Shown: positions 43,657 through 53,491, numbered from the stretch's first letter. The stretch is 64,000 nucleotides of DNA from Salivita marina (GCA_038144425.1 JAYQNS010000004.1:744001-808000), one strand, 5' to 3'. Numbers and translations: made by a program. Notes: generated by a model not told the origin, from the letters alone.

Positions 43657-44568
43657 TCACCGGAGGTGGGCAAGCACGCCATCTAGCTCATCGAGGGAAC
43701 CGTAGCGGATAACAATACGGCCGCCCTTCTTCCCGTGTTCGATGCGCACCGGGGCCCCGAGCCGCTCCGACAGGGACCGCTCTAAGTGACGAGTTTCCCG
43801 AGAGGGACCGGTCGCTTCGCTGCCCGCTCCCTCCTTTGAAGGCGCTAAAGCACGCTGCACCTGGCGCTCCATTTCTCGAACGGTCCAGCCTCGCTGCACG
43901 GCCTCCCGGGCGAGGGTTCCCTGCCGAGGGTCATCCAGGGCGAGGAGGGCCCGGGCATGCCCCATGGTCAGATCGCCCCGCTCAAGCAGGCGCCGGGCCT
44001 CGCTGCCCAGGCGAAGCAACCGAAGAAGATTGGCGACCGTGGCCCGCTGCTTACCCACAGCCTCCGCTGCCTGGCTCTGGGTCAGGGAAAAGGTCGTCAT
44101 AAGGCGCTCGAGGGCAGCTGCCTCTTCCAAGGGGCTTAAATCTTCCCGCTGAACATTTTCAATCAGCGCCAGAGCCAGGGCGCTCTGATCGTCCAAGGTA
44201 CGGACCAGAGCGGGGACCCGATCCAGACCCGCGCGCTGGGCCGCCCGCCAGCGCCGCTCCCCAGCAATGATTTCATACCGCTGATCGCCTAGGGGGCGCA
44301 CCACCAGGGGCTGCATGAGCCCCTGACTACGGATGGAGGCCGCGAGCTCCTCAAGGGCCTCCTCATCGAAGTGCTGCCGGGGTTGGAAGGCACCCCGGTC
44401 AAGCTGCTCAATGGGTAGAGCCCGAAGCATGGCGCCGTCGACCGCGGCGGCCTCCTTGGGTTCCGGGCTTCCCCCGGTGGCGTTTTCCAGCGCTGGGGTC
44501 AGCGGTGCCGGTGCCGCCCCGAGAAGGGATTCTAGGCCTCTTCCAAGGCCCCGCTTCTTTGTGCTCAT
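43657..44568 (-). CDS. parB: Chromosome partitioning protein ParB
   Basis: ParB binds parS sites, spreads on DNA and uses CTP. The 303-residue protein has the CTP/arginine patch GERRWRAAQRAGL, ENVQREDLSPLEEA, a helix-turn-helix (about 150-175) and a C-terminal dimer domain. It overlaps parA by four bases. Two matching parS sites occur inside recF, 13-14 kb away. Confidence 0.95.
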   Translation of the reverse strand: MSTKKRGLGRGLESLLGAAPAPLTPALENATGGSPEPKEAAAVDGAMLRALPIEQLDRGAFQPRQHFDEEALEELAASIRSQGLMQPLVVRPLGDQRYEIIAGERRWRAAQRAGLDRVPALVRTLDDQSALALALIENVQREDLSPLEEAAALERLMTTFSLTQSQAAEAVGKQRATVANLLRLLRLGSEARRLLERGDLTMGHARALLALDDPRQGTLAREAVQRGWTVREMERQVQRALAPSKEGAGSEATGPSRETRHLERSLSERLGAPVRIEHGKKGGRIVIRYGSLDELDGVLAHLR

Positions 44569-45359
44569 CGCTGGGCAGGCTCCTCAGCTGGGCGAGAGTG
44601 TCGGCGGCGAAGCTCCTGGGCCAGGGCCTCGTAGGCAACAGCCCCTCGGGAAAGGCGGTCGTAGGCCACGGCAGGCAGGCCGTGGCTCGGCGCCTCCGCT
44701 AGGCGAATATTCCTTGGGACCACCGTCCGGAAGACGCGGTCACCGAAATGGGCCAACAGCTGCCGAGAAACATCCCGGGTGAGGCCATTTCGAGGGTCAT
44801 ACATGGTGCGCAGCAGACCCAGAATCTCTAGCGACGGATTACTGTGTTCCCGGACCCCCTCCAGAGTTTCGAGGAGGGCGGAAAGCCCTTCGAGGGCGTA
44901 AAATTCGCACTGCATGGGAATCAGCACGCCCGTGGACGCAACCAAGGCGTTAACGGTCAGGAGGGAGAGCGCCGGGGGACAATCAATGAACACCCAGCGG
45001 TAAGGTGTAGGGGTGCTTTGAAGCACCCGCTTCAACTGCCGCTCCCGTCCTGGGCGCTCGAGAAGGCCCACCTCCGCCGCTACCAAATCCCCGTTGGCTG
45101 GAAGAAGGTCGTATCCCCCGGGGGCCGGCTGGACGATGGACCCAAAAGGCAGCCCATCATCTAGCAGCGCGTCACAGAGGGTACGGTCAAGAGCGCGCTT
45201 ATCCACCCCTGAACCCGTGGTGGCGTTGCCCTGAGGGTCTAGATCGACCAGCAGCACCCGGTCCCCAAGCCCTGCCAGCGCGGCAGCCAGGTTAATGCTG
45301 GTGGTGGTTTTCCCAACCCCGCCTTTTTGATTGGTAATGGCAATGACCTGGCCCGTCAT
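44565..45359 (-). CDS. parA: Chromosome partitioning ATPase ParA (Soj)
   Basis: ParA is a deviant Walker ATPase that moves ParB-parS complexes. The 264-residue protein begins MTGQVIAITNQKGGVGKTTT with the deviant Walker A KGGVGKTT at about 11-18. DLDPQGNATTG and VFIDCPPAL follow. There is no N-terminal helix-turn-helix, as expected for the chromosomal type. Overlaps rsmG and parB by four bases each. Confidence 0.95.
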   Translation of the reverse strand: MTGQVIAITNQKGGVGKTTTSINLAAALAGLGDRVLLVDLDPQGNATTGSGVDKRALDRTLCDALLDDGLPFGSIVQPAPGGYDLLPANGDLVAAEVGLLERPGRERQLKRVLQSTPTPYRWVFIDCPPALSLLTVNALVASTGVLIPMQCEFYALEGLSALLETLEGVREHSNPSLEILGLLRTMYDPRNGLTRDVSRQLLAHFGDRVFRTVVPRNIRLAEAPSHGLPAVAYDRLSRGAVAYEALAQELRRRHSRPAEEPAQR

Positions 45360-46006
45360 TTCGCGTCCTTGGATCGAACCTTTAGGAGCACCCGCTCGTG
45401 ATCGTAGCTGGGCACCCGATAAGCATAGCGCGCTTCCAGCGCGAAACGGTCTTCAAGGGGTGCCCATTCCTGCTCCCATTGCGCACCCTTCATTGCCAAG
45501 AGCCGGCCACCCGCCTCCAGGGGCGCTTGGAGGAGGGCACAAAGCCGCTCGAGGGGGGCGACGGCCCGGACCAGTATGCCTGCAGCCCCGGGGGCAAAGG
45601 CCGCCTGCTCAGCCCGCTGTTCGAGAACGGTGACCTGAGGGAGGGCCAGGGTGTCAATGGCCTGCTCGAGAAAGCGCACCCGCTTACCCAACGATTCAAC
45701 CAGCACGAAGGGGCGTTCCGGGGCCAGGGCAGCCAATATGAGTCCAGGCAACCCTGCGCCCGTACCAACGTCGTAGAGCACGCCCGGTTCCGTCAAGGCG
45801 GGGAGCACCGCTGCGCAGTCCAAAAGATGGCCTTCCACGAGGGTTTCCCTGTCTTGGGTCCCGGTAAGATTGAAGGCTCGGGACCAGCGCTCATGGAGCG
45901 CAAGCCATTGCCACAACCGATCGATTGCGCGGCCATCATGGGGCACCGCCAGCTCCGCGAGACCTGCCTCGAGGCGGGCCTTGAGAGCCCCGTCGACCGC
46001 TAGCAC
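45356..46006 (-). CDS. rsmG: 16S rRNA (guanine527-N7)-methyltransferase RsmG
   Basis: RsmG makes m7G527 in 16S rRNA; its loss gives low-level streptomycin resistance in other bacteria. The 216-residue protein has NLTGTQDRE and the SAM loop DVGTGAGLPGLILA. The start is a GTG at 46006, inside the end of mnmG (seven-base overlap). Confidence 0.94.
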   Translation of the reverse strand: MLAVDGALKARLEAGLAELAVPHDGRAIDRLWQWLALHERWSRAFNLTGTQDRETLVEGHLLDCAAVLPALTEPGVLYDVGTGAGLPGLILAALAPERPFVLVESLGKRVRFLEQAIDTLALPQVTVLEQRAEQAAFAPGAAGILVRAVAPLERLCALLQAPLEAGGRLLAMKGAQWEQEWAPLEDRFALEARYAYRVPSYDHERVLLKVRSKDAK

Positions 46007-47883
46007 GCGGCGGACCGAAGGCTTTGCTTCTTCAGGTGAATTGCAAGCTGCGCCACCGCTGCGGGGGTGACGCCGGGAATGCGGGCTGCCCGTTCGAGGC
46101 TATCGGGGCGCGCATCGCTTAACTTTTGGCAAACCTCATGGGAAAGGCCTGCGACGGCGCTGTAGTCAAGGTCATGGGGGAGGGAGGTGGCGCCCTGGCC
46201 TTTAAGCCGCTCCACCTCGGCGCGCTGGCGAGCAATATAGCCGTCGTATTTGATCTGCACCGCCACCTGCTCCGCCTCGGCCTCCCCAAGGGGCGCCCAA
46301 CCAAGGGCGGCTTCCACATCCTCCCATTGCACTTCGGGGCGCCGAAGCGCCTGGGCAAGAGAGCCGTCCTTATCAAAGGCCACCCCGCATCGGGCCTCCA
46401 GCGCCTGGGCCAGGGGGCTCCCGGGCAACACTGGGGTGCGCTGGAGCGTTTCGATGGTGTGGTCCACGGTGCGACGCTTCGCCTCAAAGGCGGCCCACTG
46501 GTCATCGCCGACGAGGCCCAGGGCTCGACCCTTAGGGGTGAGGCGAAGATCAGCGTTATCCTGGCGAAGTAGCAGGCGGTATTCCGCGCGGCTGGTGAAC
46601 ATGCGATAGGGCTCCTGGGTTCCCAGGCGAATCAGGTCATCAACCAGCACCCCAAGGTAAGCCTCATCCCGCTCCGGAAGCAGGGGCGCGAGCCCCTTCA
46701 CCCGCAGCGCCGCGTTCGTTCCCGCCAGAAGGCCCTGGGCCGCAGCTTCTTCGTAGCCCGTGGTGCCGTTAATTTGCCCCGCAAAATAAAGTCCTTCGAC
46801 GCAATGGGTCTCGAGGGTCGGCTTAAGATCCCGGGGATCAAAGAAGTCGTACTCAATGGCGTAGCCGGGGCGCGTGATGTGCGCCTTTTCAAAGCCGGGA
46901 ATGGTGCGCAGGAACGCCTGCTGGAGCTCAAAGGGCAGGCTTGTCGAGATGCCGTTGGGGTAAAGCTCGTGGGTGCTGAGCCCCTCCGGTTCCACGAAGA
47001 TTTGATGCGAGTCCTTGTCTTCGAAGCGCACCACCTTGTCTTCCACGGAGGGGCAGTAGCGCGGCCCTACCCCTTCAATGCGCCCGGCATACATGGGGGA
47101 CCGATCGAGCCCACTGCGGATCAAGGCATGGGTGGCTTCGTTGGTGCGCGTAATCCAACAGGGGACCTGGCGTGGATGCGCGCTTCGGTCGCTACGGAAG
47201 GACAGAGTCGGCCGCGGCTCATCCCCTGGCTGGGGCGTCATCACGGAAAAATCTACGGTGCGACCATCGATCCGCGGCGGCGTTCCCGTCTTCAGCCTTC
47301 CCACTCGGAAAGGAAGGGCGCGAAGGCGCTGGGCCAACGCGTTTGCAGGGGCGTCCCCCGCTCTACCCCCTTCGTGCTGCGCTTCACCGACGTGAATTTT
47401 CCCCCCAAGGAAGGTCCCCGTGGTGAGCACGATGGTGGCCGCCCGGAAAGTCAGTCCTAACTGCGTCACGACCCCCGTAACCCGGTCCCCCTGCAACACC
47501 AGATCCACCACGTTTTGCTGGAAGAGGGAGAGGCCGGGCTGGTTTTCAACAAACTCCCGGATAGCCGCTCGGTACAGCGCGCGATCTGCCTGGGCCCGGG
47601 TGGCCCGCACCGCAGGACCTTTCCGCGCGTTCAATGTGCGAAATTGAATGCCTGCCCGATCCCCGGCCAGAGCCATCACGCCCCCCAGGGCGTCGATTTC
47701 TCGAACCAGGTGGGTTTTTCCGATACCGCCGATGGCCGGGTTGCAGGACATCTGCCCAATGGTTTCGATGCTCTGCGTAAGCAGTAGGGTGTCCGCCCCC
47801 AGGCGCGCCGCTGCCAAGGCCGCTTCTGTCCCTGCATGGCCGCCACCGATGACGATCACGTCATAGCGTTTTTCGAAGTCCAC
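46000..47883 (-). CDS. mnmG: tRNA uridine modification enzyme MnmG (GidA)
   Basis: MnmG, with MnmE, adds the carboxymethylaminomethyl group to wobble U34. The GTG start at 47883 gives 627 residues: the FAD-binding GGGHAGTEAALAAARLGA follows directly. CNPAIGGIGKTHLV and the C-terminal helical domain are present. A GGAGG site precedes the GTG. A TATACT box at 47914-47919 (minus strand) may be its own promoter. Two unrelated genes separate it from its partner mnmE. Confidence 0.95.
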   Translation of the reverse strand: MDFEKRYDVIVIGGGHAGTEAALAAARLGADTLLLTQSIETIGQMSCNPAIGGIGKTHLVREIDALGGVMALAGDRAGIQFRTLNARKGPAVRATRAQADRALYRAAIREFVENQPGLSLFQQNVVDLVLQGDRVTGVVTQLGLTFRAATIVLTTGTFLGGKIHVGEAQHEGGRAGDAPANALAQRLRALPFRVGRLKTGTPPRIDGRTVDFSVMTPQPGDEPRPTLSFRSDRSAHPRQVPCWITRTNEATHALIRSGLDRSPMYAGRIEGVGPRYCPSVEDKVVRFEDKDSHQIFVEPEGLSTHELYPNGISTSLPFELQQAFLRTIPGFEKAHITRPGYAIEYDFFDPRDLKPTLETHCVEGLYFAGQINGTTGYEEAAAQGLLAGTNAALRVKGLAPLLPERDEAYLGVLVDDLIRLGTQEPYRMFTSRAEYRLLLRQDNADLRLTPKGRALGLVGDDQWAAFEAKRRTVDHTIETLQRTPVLPGSPLAQALEARCGVAFDKDGSLAQALRRPEVQWEDVEAALGWAPLGEAEAEQVAVQIKYDGYIARQRAEVERLKGQGATSLPHDLDYSAVAGLSHEVCQKLSDARPDSLERAARIPGVTPAAVAQLAIHLKKQSLRSAAC

Positions 47884-47960
47884 CAGCCTGCCCTCCGGGG
47901 TTGTGGGCGCGGAAGTATAAAGAAGGCTCTGCAATCGCCATAGGGCCCCTAAAGGACCGC

Positions 47961-48989
47961 CTAGGGCGTCCCCAGGCGATAGCAACGCACTGCAGTGTCG
48001 TGGAAAAGGTCTGCCCGCTCGGCTTCGGAGCCGTCGGCCACCAGTTTTTTAAAGGCGTTCCAGAGCACGGGGTAGGACACGCTGGCCTTATCCACGGGGA
48101 AGTTCGATTCAAACATGCAGCGATCGGCGCCAAAGCAGGCGAGCGCCTCCCGGTAAAAGGGTTCGGTGGCCGAAAGGATTACATCGGAAGTCGGGGGTGA
48201 GGCCGCGTGATGAAAGCCAAAGCCGTTGATGGGCATGACGAGCCCTCCGAGCTTGGCCAGCACATTCGGACAGCGCGCCAGCTCCACGAGGTCCGTTCGC
48301 CACTGCGCAAAGATCGCTTCGCGCTGCCCCAGGTAAGGCCCGATACCCAAGGGTCCGCTGAAGTGATTGAGGATAATGGTGGTTTCGGGGAAGGCGCGCG
48401 CGAGCGCCGTTACCTCGGGAAGCTGATGGTGATATTGCCAGGCCTCGAAGGACAGGCCCCGGGGCGCCAGCTGGCGAAAGCCAGCGCGGAAGTCCTCGCG
48501 GCCATAGAGGCCCGGGGGTGGGTTGGTATGGGAATTACGCACCTCGGGGCTGGGATCGAAGCTGGCCGCATGGCGAACGCCCCGAAAGCGCGGCGACGCC
48601 GCGAGGTGAGCATCAAGCACCGCCCCTACGCCCTCCCCGAGGCAAAGGTCCGCAAAGCCCACAATTCCCGCCGCCACTCGCGTTTCCCCGTAGGCGCCGC
48701 TGGCACTCATGGCCGCGATGCCATTCACAAATTCCGTTTCTCCCACGGGGCGAAGGGCCTCGGGGCCTTCGGCGCGGAACATGCTGTCGCACTCAATGTG
48801 GACCGTGCTGACAATGCGATGGCCGGACTGGAGATCAGCCAGGAGTTCGTGCAGCAGATAGCGATAGCCATTCCGATCCCAGAGATGGTGGTGGGGATCG
48901 CAAATCGGCCGCTCGGGGTCGATGATAGGCTCCGACACCTGGCACAGCCACGCTTCATGCTCTGCCGTTCCCGGTTGCCGCTTTTCCAT
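47961..48989 (-). CDS. Metal-dependent amidohydrolase (Amidohydrolase_2 family)
   Basis: This protein of about 342 residues is a TIM-barrel hydrolase of the lactonase-like COG3618 group. Metal ligands are visible in CDPHHHLWD at the N-terminus, a His in ILNHFSGPLG, and the Asp in MFESNFPVD near the end. The group includes L-fuconolactonase and 2-pyrone-4,6-dicarboxylate lactonase, but substrate is not readable here. The ATG at 48989 has a GGGAGG site; an ATG two codons upstream is too close to it. It is 24 bases after a methyltransferase gene. Confidence 0.85.
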   Translation of the reverse strand: MEKRQPGTAEHEAWLCQVSEPIIDPERPICDPHHHLWDRNGYRYLLHELLADLQSGHRIVSTVHIECDSMFRAEGPEALRPVGETEFVNGIAAMSASGAYGETRVAAGIVGFADLCLGEGVGAVLDAHLAASPRFRGVRHAASFDPSPEVRNSHTNPPPGLYGREDFRAGFRQLAPRGLSFEAWQYHHQLPEVTALARAFPETTIILNHFSGPLGIGPYLGQREAIFAQWRTDLVELARCPNVLAKLGGLVMPINGFGFHHAASPPTSDVILSATEPFYREALACFGADRCMFESNFPVDKASVSYPVLWNAFKKLVADGSEAERADLFHDTAVRCYRLGTP

Positions 48990-49013
48990 GATCATCCCCT
49001 CCCTGCGGGGCCC

Positions 49014-49778
49014 CTAGCCCCGCTTACGACTCTGCATCGCCAAATAAATGGGAAAGTACCGATTCAGGGGGCTGGCGTCATCGTCCCAGTCGTCTTCGAA
49101 GAACCCTTCCAGAGCGAGGCCAGACTCAAGCTGACCGGCAATGAGATCCGTGAGGCTATGGCTGAACTCGATGGCTCGGGCACTGACATCGGCCCCTTCT
49201 AAAAGGTCATTGGTGGGGAGGGCGTAGCGAACCTCCGGGCGCCCCTCCGGCGCTAACGGTTCGTGATCGAAGAGGAAAAAGGCAGGATTCATCACGCCGG
49301 TTAAAAAGTGCCCGCCCCGCTTAAGCACCCGGGCCACCTCGGACCAAACGGGGCGTACATCGGGAACAAAAACCGTGCTGACCGGGTTGATCACCCAGTC
49401 GAAGAGGTTCGACGGAAAGGCGCCAAGGTCAGCCATATCCCCGACTAGGCAGCGCACGCGGTGGCCCGCACGGGCCGCGGTTGCCTGATCAAGACGGAGC
49501 TGCTCAAGGGAGGCATCCAAGCTCCAAACCTCAGCGCCAGCGGCGGCGAGCAGGGGGGCCTGCTGACCACCACCGGAGGCGAGGGCCAGCACCCGGGACC
49601 CCGCTAAGGACTCGAGCCACGACGCTGGCACCGGTCGATTGGGGGTTAGAAAAATCTCCGGACACCCGGCCCGAGCGGCGCTCAAAGCCGCTTCGGACAC
49701 TGGGGTTGACCAGCGCTTTCCAGCCCGCGCGTCCCGGTTCCAAGCGTCCTGGTTATGTCGAAAGACCTCCGTGCCCAT
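49014..49778 (-). CDS. Class I SAM-dependent methyltransferase, unknown substrate
   Basis: This 254-residue protein has VLALASGGGQQAPLLAAAGA in the place of the usual SAM loop, then SLDASLEQL and a motif IV region (FDWVINPVSTVFVPD). RVLKRGGHFLTG is the usual motif near strand 5. The N-terminal NQDAWNRDA is shared with a family of uncharacterised methyltransferases. It lies 5 bases after mnmE and 24 before the amidohydrolase, so all three are likely cotranscribed. Confidence 0.85.
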   Translation of the reverse strand: MGTEVFRHNQDAWNRDARAGKRWSTPVSEAALSAARAGCPEIFLTPNRPVPASWLESLAGSRVLALASGGGQQAPLLAAAGAEVWSLDASLEQLRLDQATAARAGHRVRCLVGDMADLGAFPSNLFDWVINPVSTVFVPDVRPVWSEVARVLKRGGHFLTGVMNPAFFLFDHEPLAPEGRPEVRYALPTNDLLEGADVSARAIEFSHSLTDLIAGQLESGLALEGFFEDDWDDDASPLNRYFPIYLAMQSRKRG

Positions 49779-49783
49779 GGGCC

Positions 49784-51148
49784 CTATTTCCCAATACAGA
49801 AGGTGGAAAAAATGCGCCCAAGAAGATCATCGGGGGTCACTTCTCCCGTCATCTCCCCAAGGGCGTCATGAGCCCGCCGCAACTGATCGGCTACAAGATC
49901 CGCGCTGGGGAAGGTCTCAAGCGTGAAACGGGCATCGGCGAGGCACCCCTCGACCGTTTCCAGCAGTGCGAGGTGCCGGCTACGCGCTGAAAAACTGCCC
50001 TCCGGAGCCTGAGCCCCCAGGGCAGCCTTTAAGGCAGCTTTTAGGTCTTCAAGCCCCTCTCCGGTGCGCGCACTCAACACCACGGTAGGTAAACACTCCC
50101 CGGTTTCGTCGGTCGAAGCCCGAAGCGTCTCTGACAATAGATCGCTTTTGTTGCGCAGATGGAGGACCACGGGAGGCAGAACCCAGCCCAGGCGAGCGCC
50201 TAGCTCTTCGCGAGTAAGCGTTCCAAGGGTCGCATCCCGGGAGTCGCTGACATACAGCATAAGCTCAGCTTCCCCAGCCGCCGCTTGGGCTCGACGGATG
50301 CCTTCCGCTTCAATCACATCAGCGTTATCCCGAAGCCCCGCGGTGTCTAAAAGAAGCAGGGGGATCCCATCGATAAGCACTTGTTCCCGTACAATGTCTC
50401 GCGTGGTTCCTGGGAGATTGGTGACTATTGAAGTCTCATACTGCGTGAGTCTATTCATAAGTGAAGACTTACCAACATTAGGTTCCCCGAGTAGCACCGC
50501 CCGTACCCCCTCATTCATCACACGGCCGCTTTGGCTTCGCGTAAGGAGTTCCTTGAGATCCGTCTCGAGGGTTCCTAACCGTTCCGCAACGGCGGGATCC
50601 GCAAGAAGGTCGAGGTCTTCGTCAGGGAAATCGAGGGCGGCTTCTACCCAAACACGGAGCGAACTCAGCTGGGCTTCCAAAGCATGAACCGCGGTCGAAA
50701 ACGCGCCCGAGAGGGATCGAAGCGCAGCCCGATGCGCCCCAAGGGACCGAGCGGAAATAAGGTCGGCCACCGCCTCAGCCTGGAGAAGGTCCATGCGATC
50801 ATTCAAGAACGCCCGCTGGGAAAACTCCCCAGGGTTCGCTTGCCGGGCCCCGATATCAAGGCAGCGCTCAAGCAGAGCGGCGAGCACTACCGGACCACCA
50901 TGGCCCTGAAGCTCGACGACATCCTCTCCCGTAAAGGAATGGGGGCCCGGAAAGTAGATCACGAGGCCTTCGTCGAGGGTGTCCCCCGCGCCATCGCGCA
51001 GACGCCCATAGTGCGCATAGCGAGGCATCAGAGAGCCTCGGCCGCTAAGCTTGAGGCCTATCGCTAGGGCGTCCGGTCCCGATAGCCTGATAACGCCGAT
51101 GCCACCAAGTCCTGGTGCGGTAGCGATCGCCGCGATGGTGTCGCCCAT
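49784..51148 (-). CDS. mnmE: tRNA modification GTPase MnmE
   Basis: MnmE works with MnmG on wobble uridine. The 454-residue protein has the N-terminal tetrahydrofolate-binding domain, the P-loop GEPNVGKSSLMN, DTAGLRD, NKSD, and ends FCIGK, the CxGK end needed for function. It lies six bases after yidC. Confidence 0.96.
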   Translation of the reverse strand: MGDTIAAIATAPGLGGIGVIRLSGPDALAIGLKLSGRGSLMPRYAHYGRLRDGAGDTLDEGLVIYFPGPHSFTGEDVVELQGHGGPVVLAALLERCLDIGARQANPGEFSQRAFLNDRMDLLQAEAVADLISARSLGAHRAALRSLSGAFSTAVHALEAQLSSLRVWVEAALDFPDEDLDLLADPAVAERLGTLETDLKELLTRSQSGRVMNEGVRAVLLGEPNVGKSSLMNRLTQYETSIVTNLPGTTRDIVREQVLIDGIPLLLLDTAGLRDNADVIEAEGIRRAQAAAGEAELMLYVSDSRDATLGTLTREELGARLGWVLPPVVLHLRNKSDLLSETLRASTDETGECLPTVVLSARTGEGLEDLKAALKAALGAQAPEGSFSARSRHLALLETVEGCLADARFTLETFPSADLVADQLRRAHDALGEMTGEVTPDDLLGRIFSTFCIGK

Positions 51149-51154
51149 GAGGGC

Positions 51155-52852
51155 CTAGCGGCTCGCCGCCGCTTCGATTTGCCGCGTAATCCACCATTGC
51201 TGGGCGATGGACAGCACGTTGTTCGTCAACCAATACAGCACGAGGCCGGAGGGGAAGAAGAGAAACAGCACCGTGAACATCACGGGCATCAGCTTCATCA
51301 CCCGGGCCTGCATGGGGTCCGGGGGTGGGGGATTCAGCGTTTGCTGGAAGTACATCGTCGCCCCCATCAAAAGGGGAAGAACGAAATAGGGATCGATCGC
51401 CGCCAGATCCTGGATCCAGAAGAGGAATGGCGCTTGGCGAAGCTCCACTGATTCGTAGAGCACCCAATACAACGCCAGGAAAACGGGCATTTGAAGCAGC
51501 ATGGGGAGGCAGCCCCCCATGGGGTTGATCTTCTCTTTCTTATAAAGCGCCATCATCTCTTCCGACAATTTCTGCCGGTTATCGCTATGGAGCTCCTGAA
51601 GCCGGCGCATTTCAGGCGCGAATTTCTTCATGTTCGCCATGGACCGGTAGGCCGCTGCGGAAAGGGGATAGAGGAAGAGCTTCACCGTTAGGGTGAGCAA
51701 GATAATGGCGAGGCCCCAGTTGTTTACTAAGTGATTCAAAAGCTCAAGGAGCTGGAAAAGGGGAACGGCGATCCACCACAGGAACCCGTAATCCACGGTG
51801 AGGCTCAAGTTCGGCGCGAGGGCCTCCAGTCGGGCCTGAGCCTTAGGACCAACATAAAGGGTGGCTTCAAAGTCTACGGCTGCCCCCGGGGGTACGGTCA
51901 CCTGAGGCTGCACAAACTCCGCCACATAGGTGCCATCGCCCAGCGCCCGCCCGCTATAGCGTAGTGTTTGGTCCCCGGCCGATGGTACCCAAGCGGTTAG
52001 GAAATAATGCTGAAGCATGGCGAGCCAGCCATTGGATTGGCTCAGGGAGAAGGGTCCGTCATCAAGATCATCGAAATCAACCTTCTCATACCGCGATTCT
52101 GCTGTCGTGAAGGCAGCGCCCACGTAAGACCGAGGGCCCATGCCGCTTTCGCTCTGCCCCGGCGCAAGGCCGGGAGATCGCTTGAGCTGTCCGTAAAGGG
52201 CGAGGGCTCGGGGCGCAGAGCCGCGATTATCCACGCGGTAGGTCACACGAATCGCGTGGTCGCCTCGAGTGAGGGAGTAGCGTTTCTCCACTCGCAGGCC
52301 CCTTTCCAGATCCTCATAGACTAGCGGAACCTCAAGCTCTGAGGCTCCCTGAGCCAGGCGAAAGACCTCTTGGGAAGCGTCAAAGCGCGCCCGACGCCCC
52401 GCGCGGTCCAGCCCATCCGTACCGACCAAACCGCTGCGCGCCAGGTAGGTGAAGCCGCCCCGCTGCTCGAGAACCACGAAGGGCTGATCCGTCGCATCGA
52501 GAGCCACCGGGTGATCACGAAGCGCCGCGAAGGCAGGGTCGCCGAAAGCATCCAAACGGAGTCGCAGCACGTCCGTTTCGACAAGCACGCCCTCAGGCAC
52601 CGCCGAGGGACGGCGTACCGCCGACACGCCGGGGATCTCGTCGGCGCTTGGCTCCGCCTCGAAGGCCTTAGGCACGCTCTCTTCTGGCGCCCCAGAGGGA
52701 CTGGAAACGCCTGGGGCCAGGGGCGCGGCCACTTCCCTTTGCTCTACCGCCTGGCGCTGCGCACTGTCTTCGTTCCACGCCAGCAACATGAAATAGGCCA
52801 GTACCGCCATCGCTGCCATTAAGCCGTAGCGGGCGATTTCGTTCACATTCAT
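51155..52852 (-). CDS. yidC: Membrane protein insertase YidC
   Basis: YidC inserts membrane proteins, including the Fo c subunit, alone or with SecYEG. The 565-residue protein has an N-terminal membrane helix, a large periplasmic domain (about residues 60-350) and five core helices. The core contains NWGLAIILLTLTVKLFLYPL with its conserved Arg-bearing groove region, and GGCLPMLLQMPVFLALYWVL. Overlaps yidD by four bases. Confidence 0.96.
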   Translation of the reverse strand: MNVNEIARYGLMAAMAVLAYFMLLAWNEDSAQRQAVEQREVAAPLAPGVSSPSGAPEESVPKAFEAEPSADEIPGVSAVRRPSAVPEGVLVETDVLRLRLDAFGDPAFAALRDHPVALDATDQPFVVLEQRGGFTYLARSGLVGTDGLDRAGRRARFDASQEVFRLAQGASELEVPLVYEDLERGLRVEKRYSLTRGDHAIRVTYRVDNRGSAPRALALYGQLKRSPGLAPGQSESGMGPRSYVGAAFTTAESRYEKVDFDDLDDGPFSLSQSNGWLAMLQHYFLTAWVPSAGDQTLRYSGRALGDGTYVAEFVQPQVTVPPGAAVDFEATLYVGPKAQARLEALAPNLSLTVDYGFLWWIAVPLFQLLELLNHLVNNWGLAIILLTLTVKLFLYPLSAAAYRSMANMKKFAPEMRRLQELHSDNRQKLSEEMMALYKKEKINPMGGCLPMLLQMPVFLALYWVLYESVELRQAPFLFWIQDLAAIDPYFVLPLLMGATMYFQQTLNPPPPDPMQARVMKLMPVMFTVLFLFFPSGLVLYWLTNNVLSIAQQWWITRQIEAAASR

Positions 52853-53094
52853 GGGCCGTCCTTCTGCTCAGCTGGGTGGTAAGGAGGTACTAGATCGACC
52901 CCTCCAGGGTGAAACGGATGACACTTTAACAGGCGTTTGAGCGCGAGCAGACTGCCTCGACCCGCGCCGTGGACCATAACCGCTTCCCGTGCGTAGGCGC
53001 TGCAGGTCGGATAAAAACGGCAAGACCGAGGAAGCAAGGGCGAAAGCGCCCACTGATAAATCTCAAGCAGGCGAAGGAGGATAGTCTTTCCCAC
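52849..53094 (-). CDS. yidD: Membrane protein insertion efficiency factor YidD
   Basis: This 81-residue protein has the family motif PRSCRFYPTCSAYAREA with its two Cys residues and an amphipathic N-terminal helix. It is placed between rnpA and yidC as in most bacteria. It starts 5 bases after rnpA. Confidence 0.95.
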   Translation of the reverse strand: MGKTILLRLLEIYQWALSPLLPRSCRFYPTCSAYAREAVMVHGAGRGSLLALKRLLKCHPFHPGGVDLVPPYHPAEQKDGP

Positions 53095-53099
53095 GGGCC

Positions 53100-53483
53100 T
53101 TACCCTTCGTCGCTCGCAGCGTCGCCCAGTTTACTGTCTACGCGCTGGAAAAGGGCGGCAAATTTCCCCGTTAAGGGGTCCTTAAGATAAACCGTGGCGT
53201 TCCCCTGGGCCAAAACAACCACGTCTACCGGGCGAACAAAGCGGTGCCGCCGAAACGCTTCGCGGCAGGCACGACGAATCCGGTTACGGTCGACAGCTCG
53301 CTTGAGATGACGCTTAGCAAGGACGAAACCGAGCCGGGAAGGGCCCGACTGGGGACGCAAACGGACAAGAAGCAGAACGCCGGCGCCCCGTTGCCTTAAA
53401 TGAGGCGACGCGAAGACGGCATCGAATTCAGCTTTGACGAGGAGCCGGTGCGCCCGAGGAAATGCATGAGGCGCCGTTGGCAA
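53100..53483 (-). CDS. rnpA: Ribonuclease P protein component
   Basis: RnpA binds the RNase P RNA to mature tRNA 5' ends. The 127-residue protein has the RNR-type motif KRAVDRNRIRRACREAFR. The only start after the rpmH stop that keeps the conserved FPRAHRLL opening is a TTG at 53483, with a weak ribosome site; coupling to rpmH translation (8 bases away) is likely. Confidence 0.93.
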   Translation of the reverse strand: MPTAPHAFPRAHRLLVKAEFDAVFASPHLRQRGAGVLLLVRLRPQSGPSRLGFVLAKRHLKRAVDRNRIRRACREAFRRHRFVRPVDVVVLAQGNATVYLKDPLTGKFAALFQRVDSKLGDAASDEG

Positions 53484-53491
53484 GGGAATGC

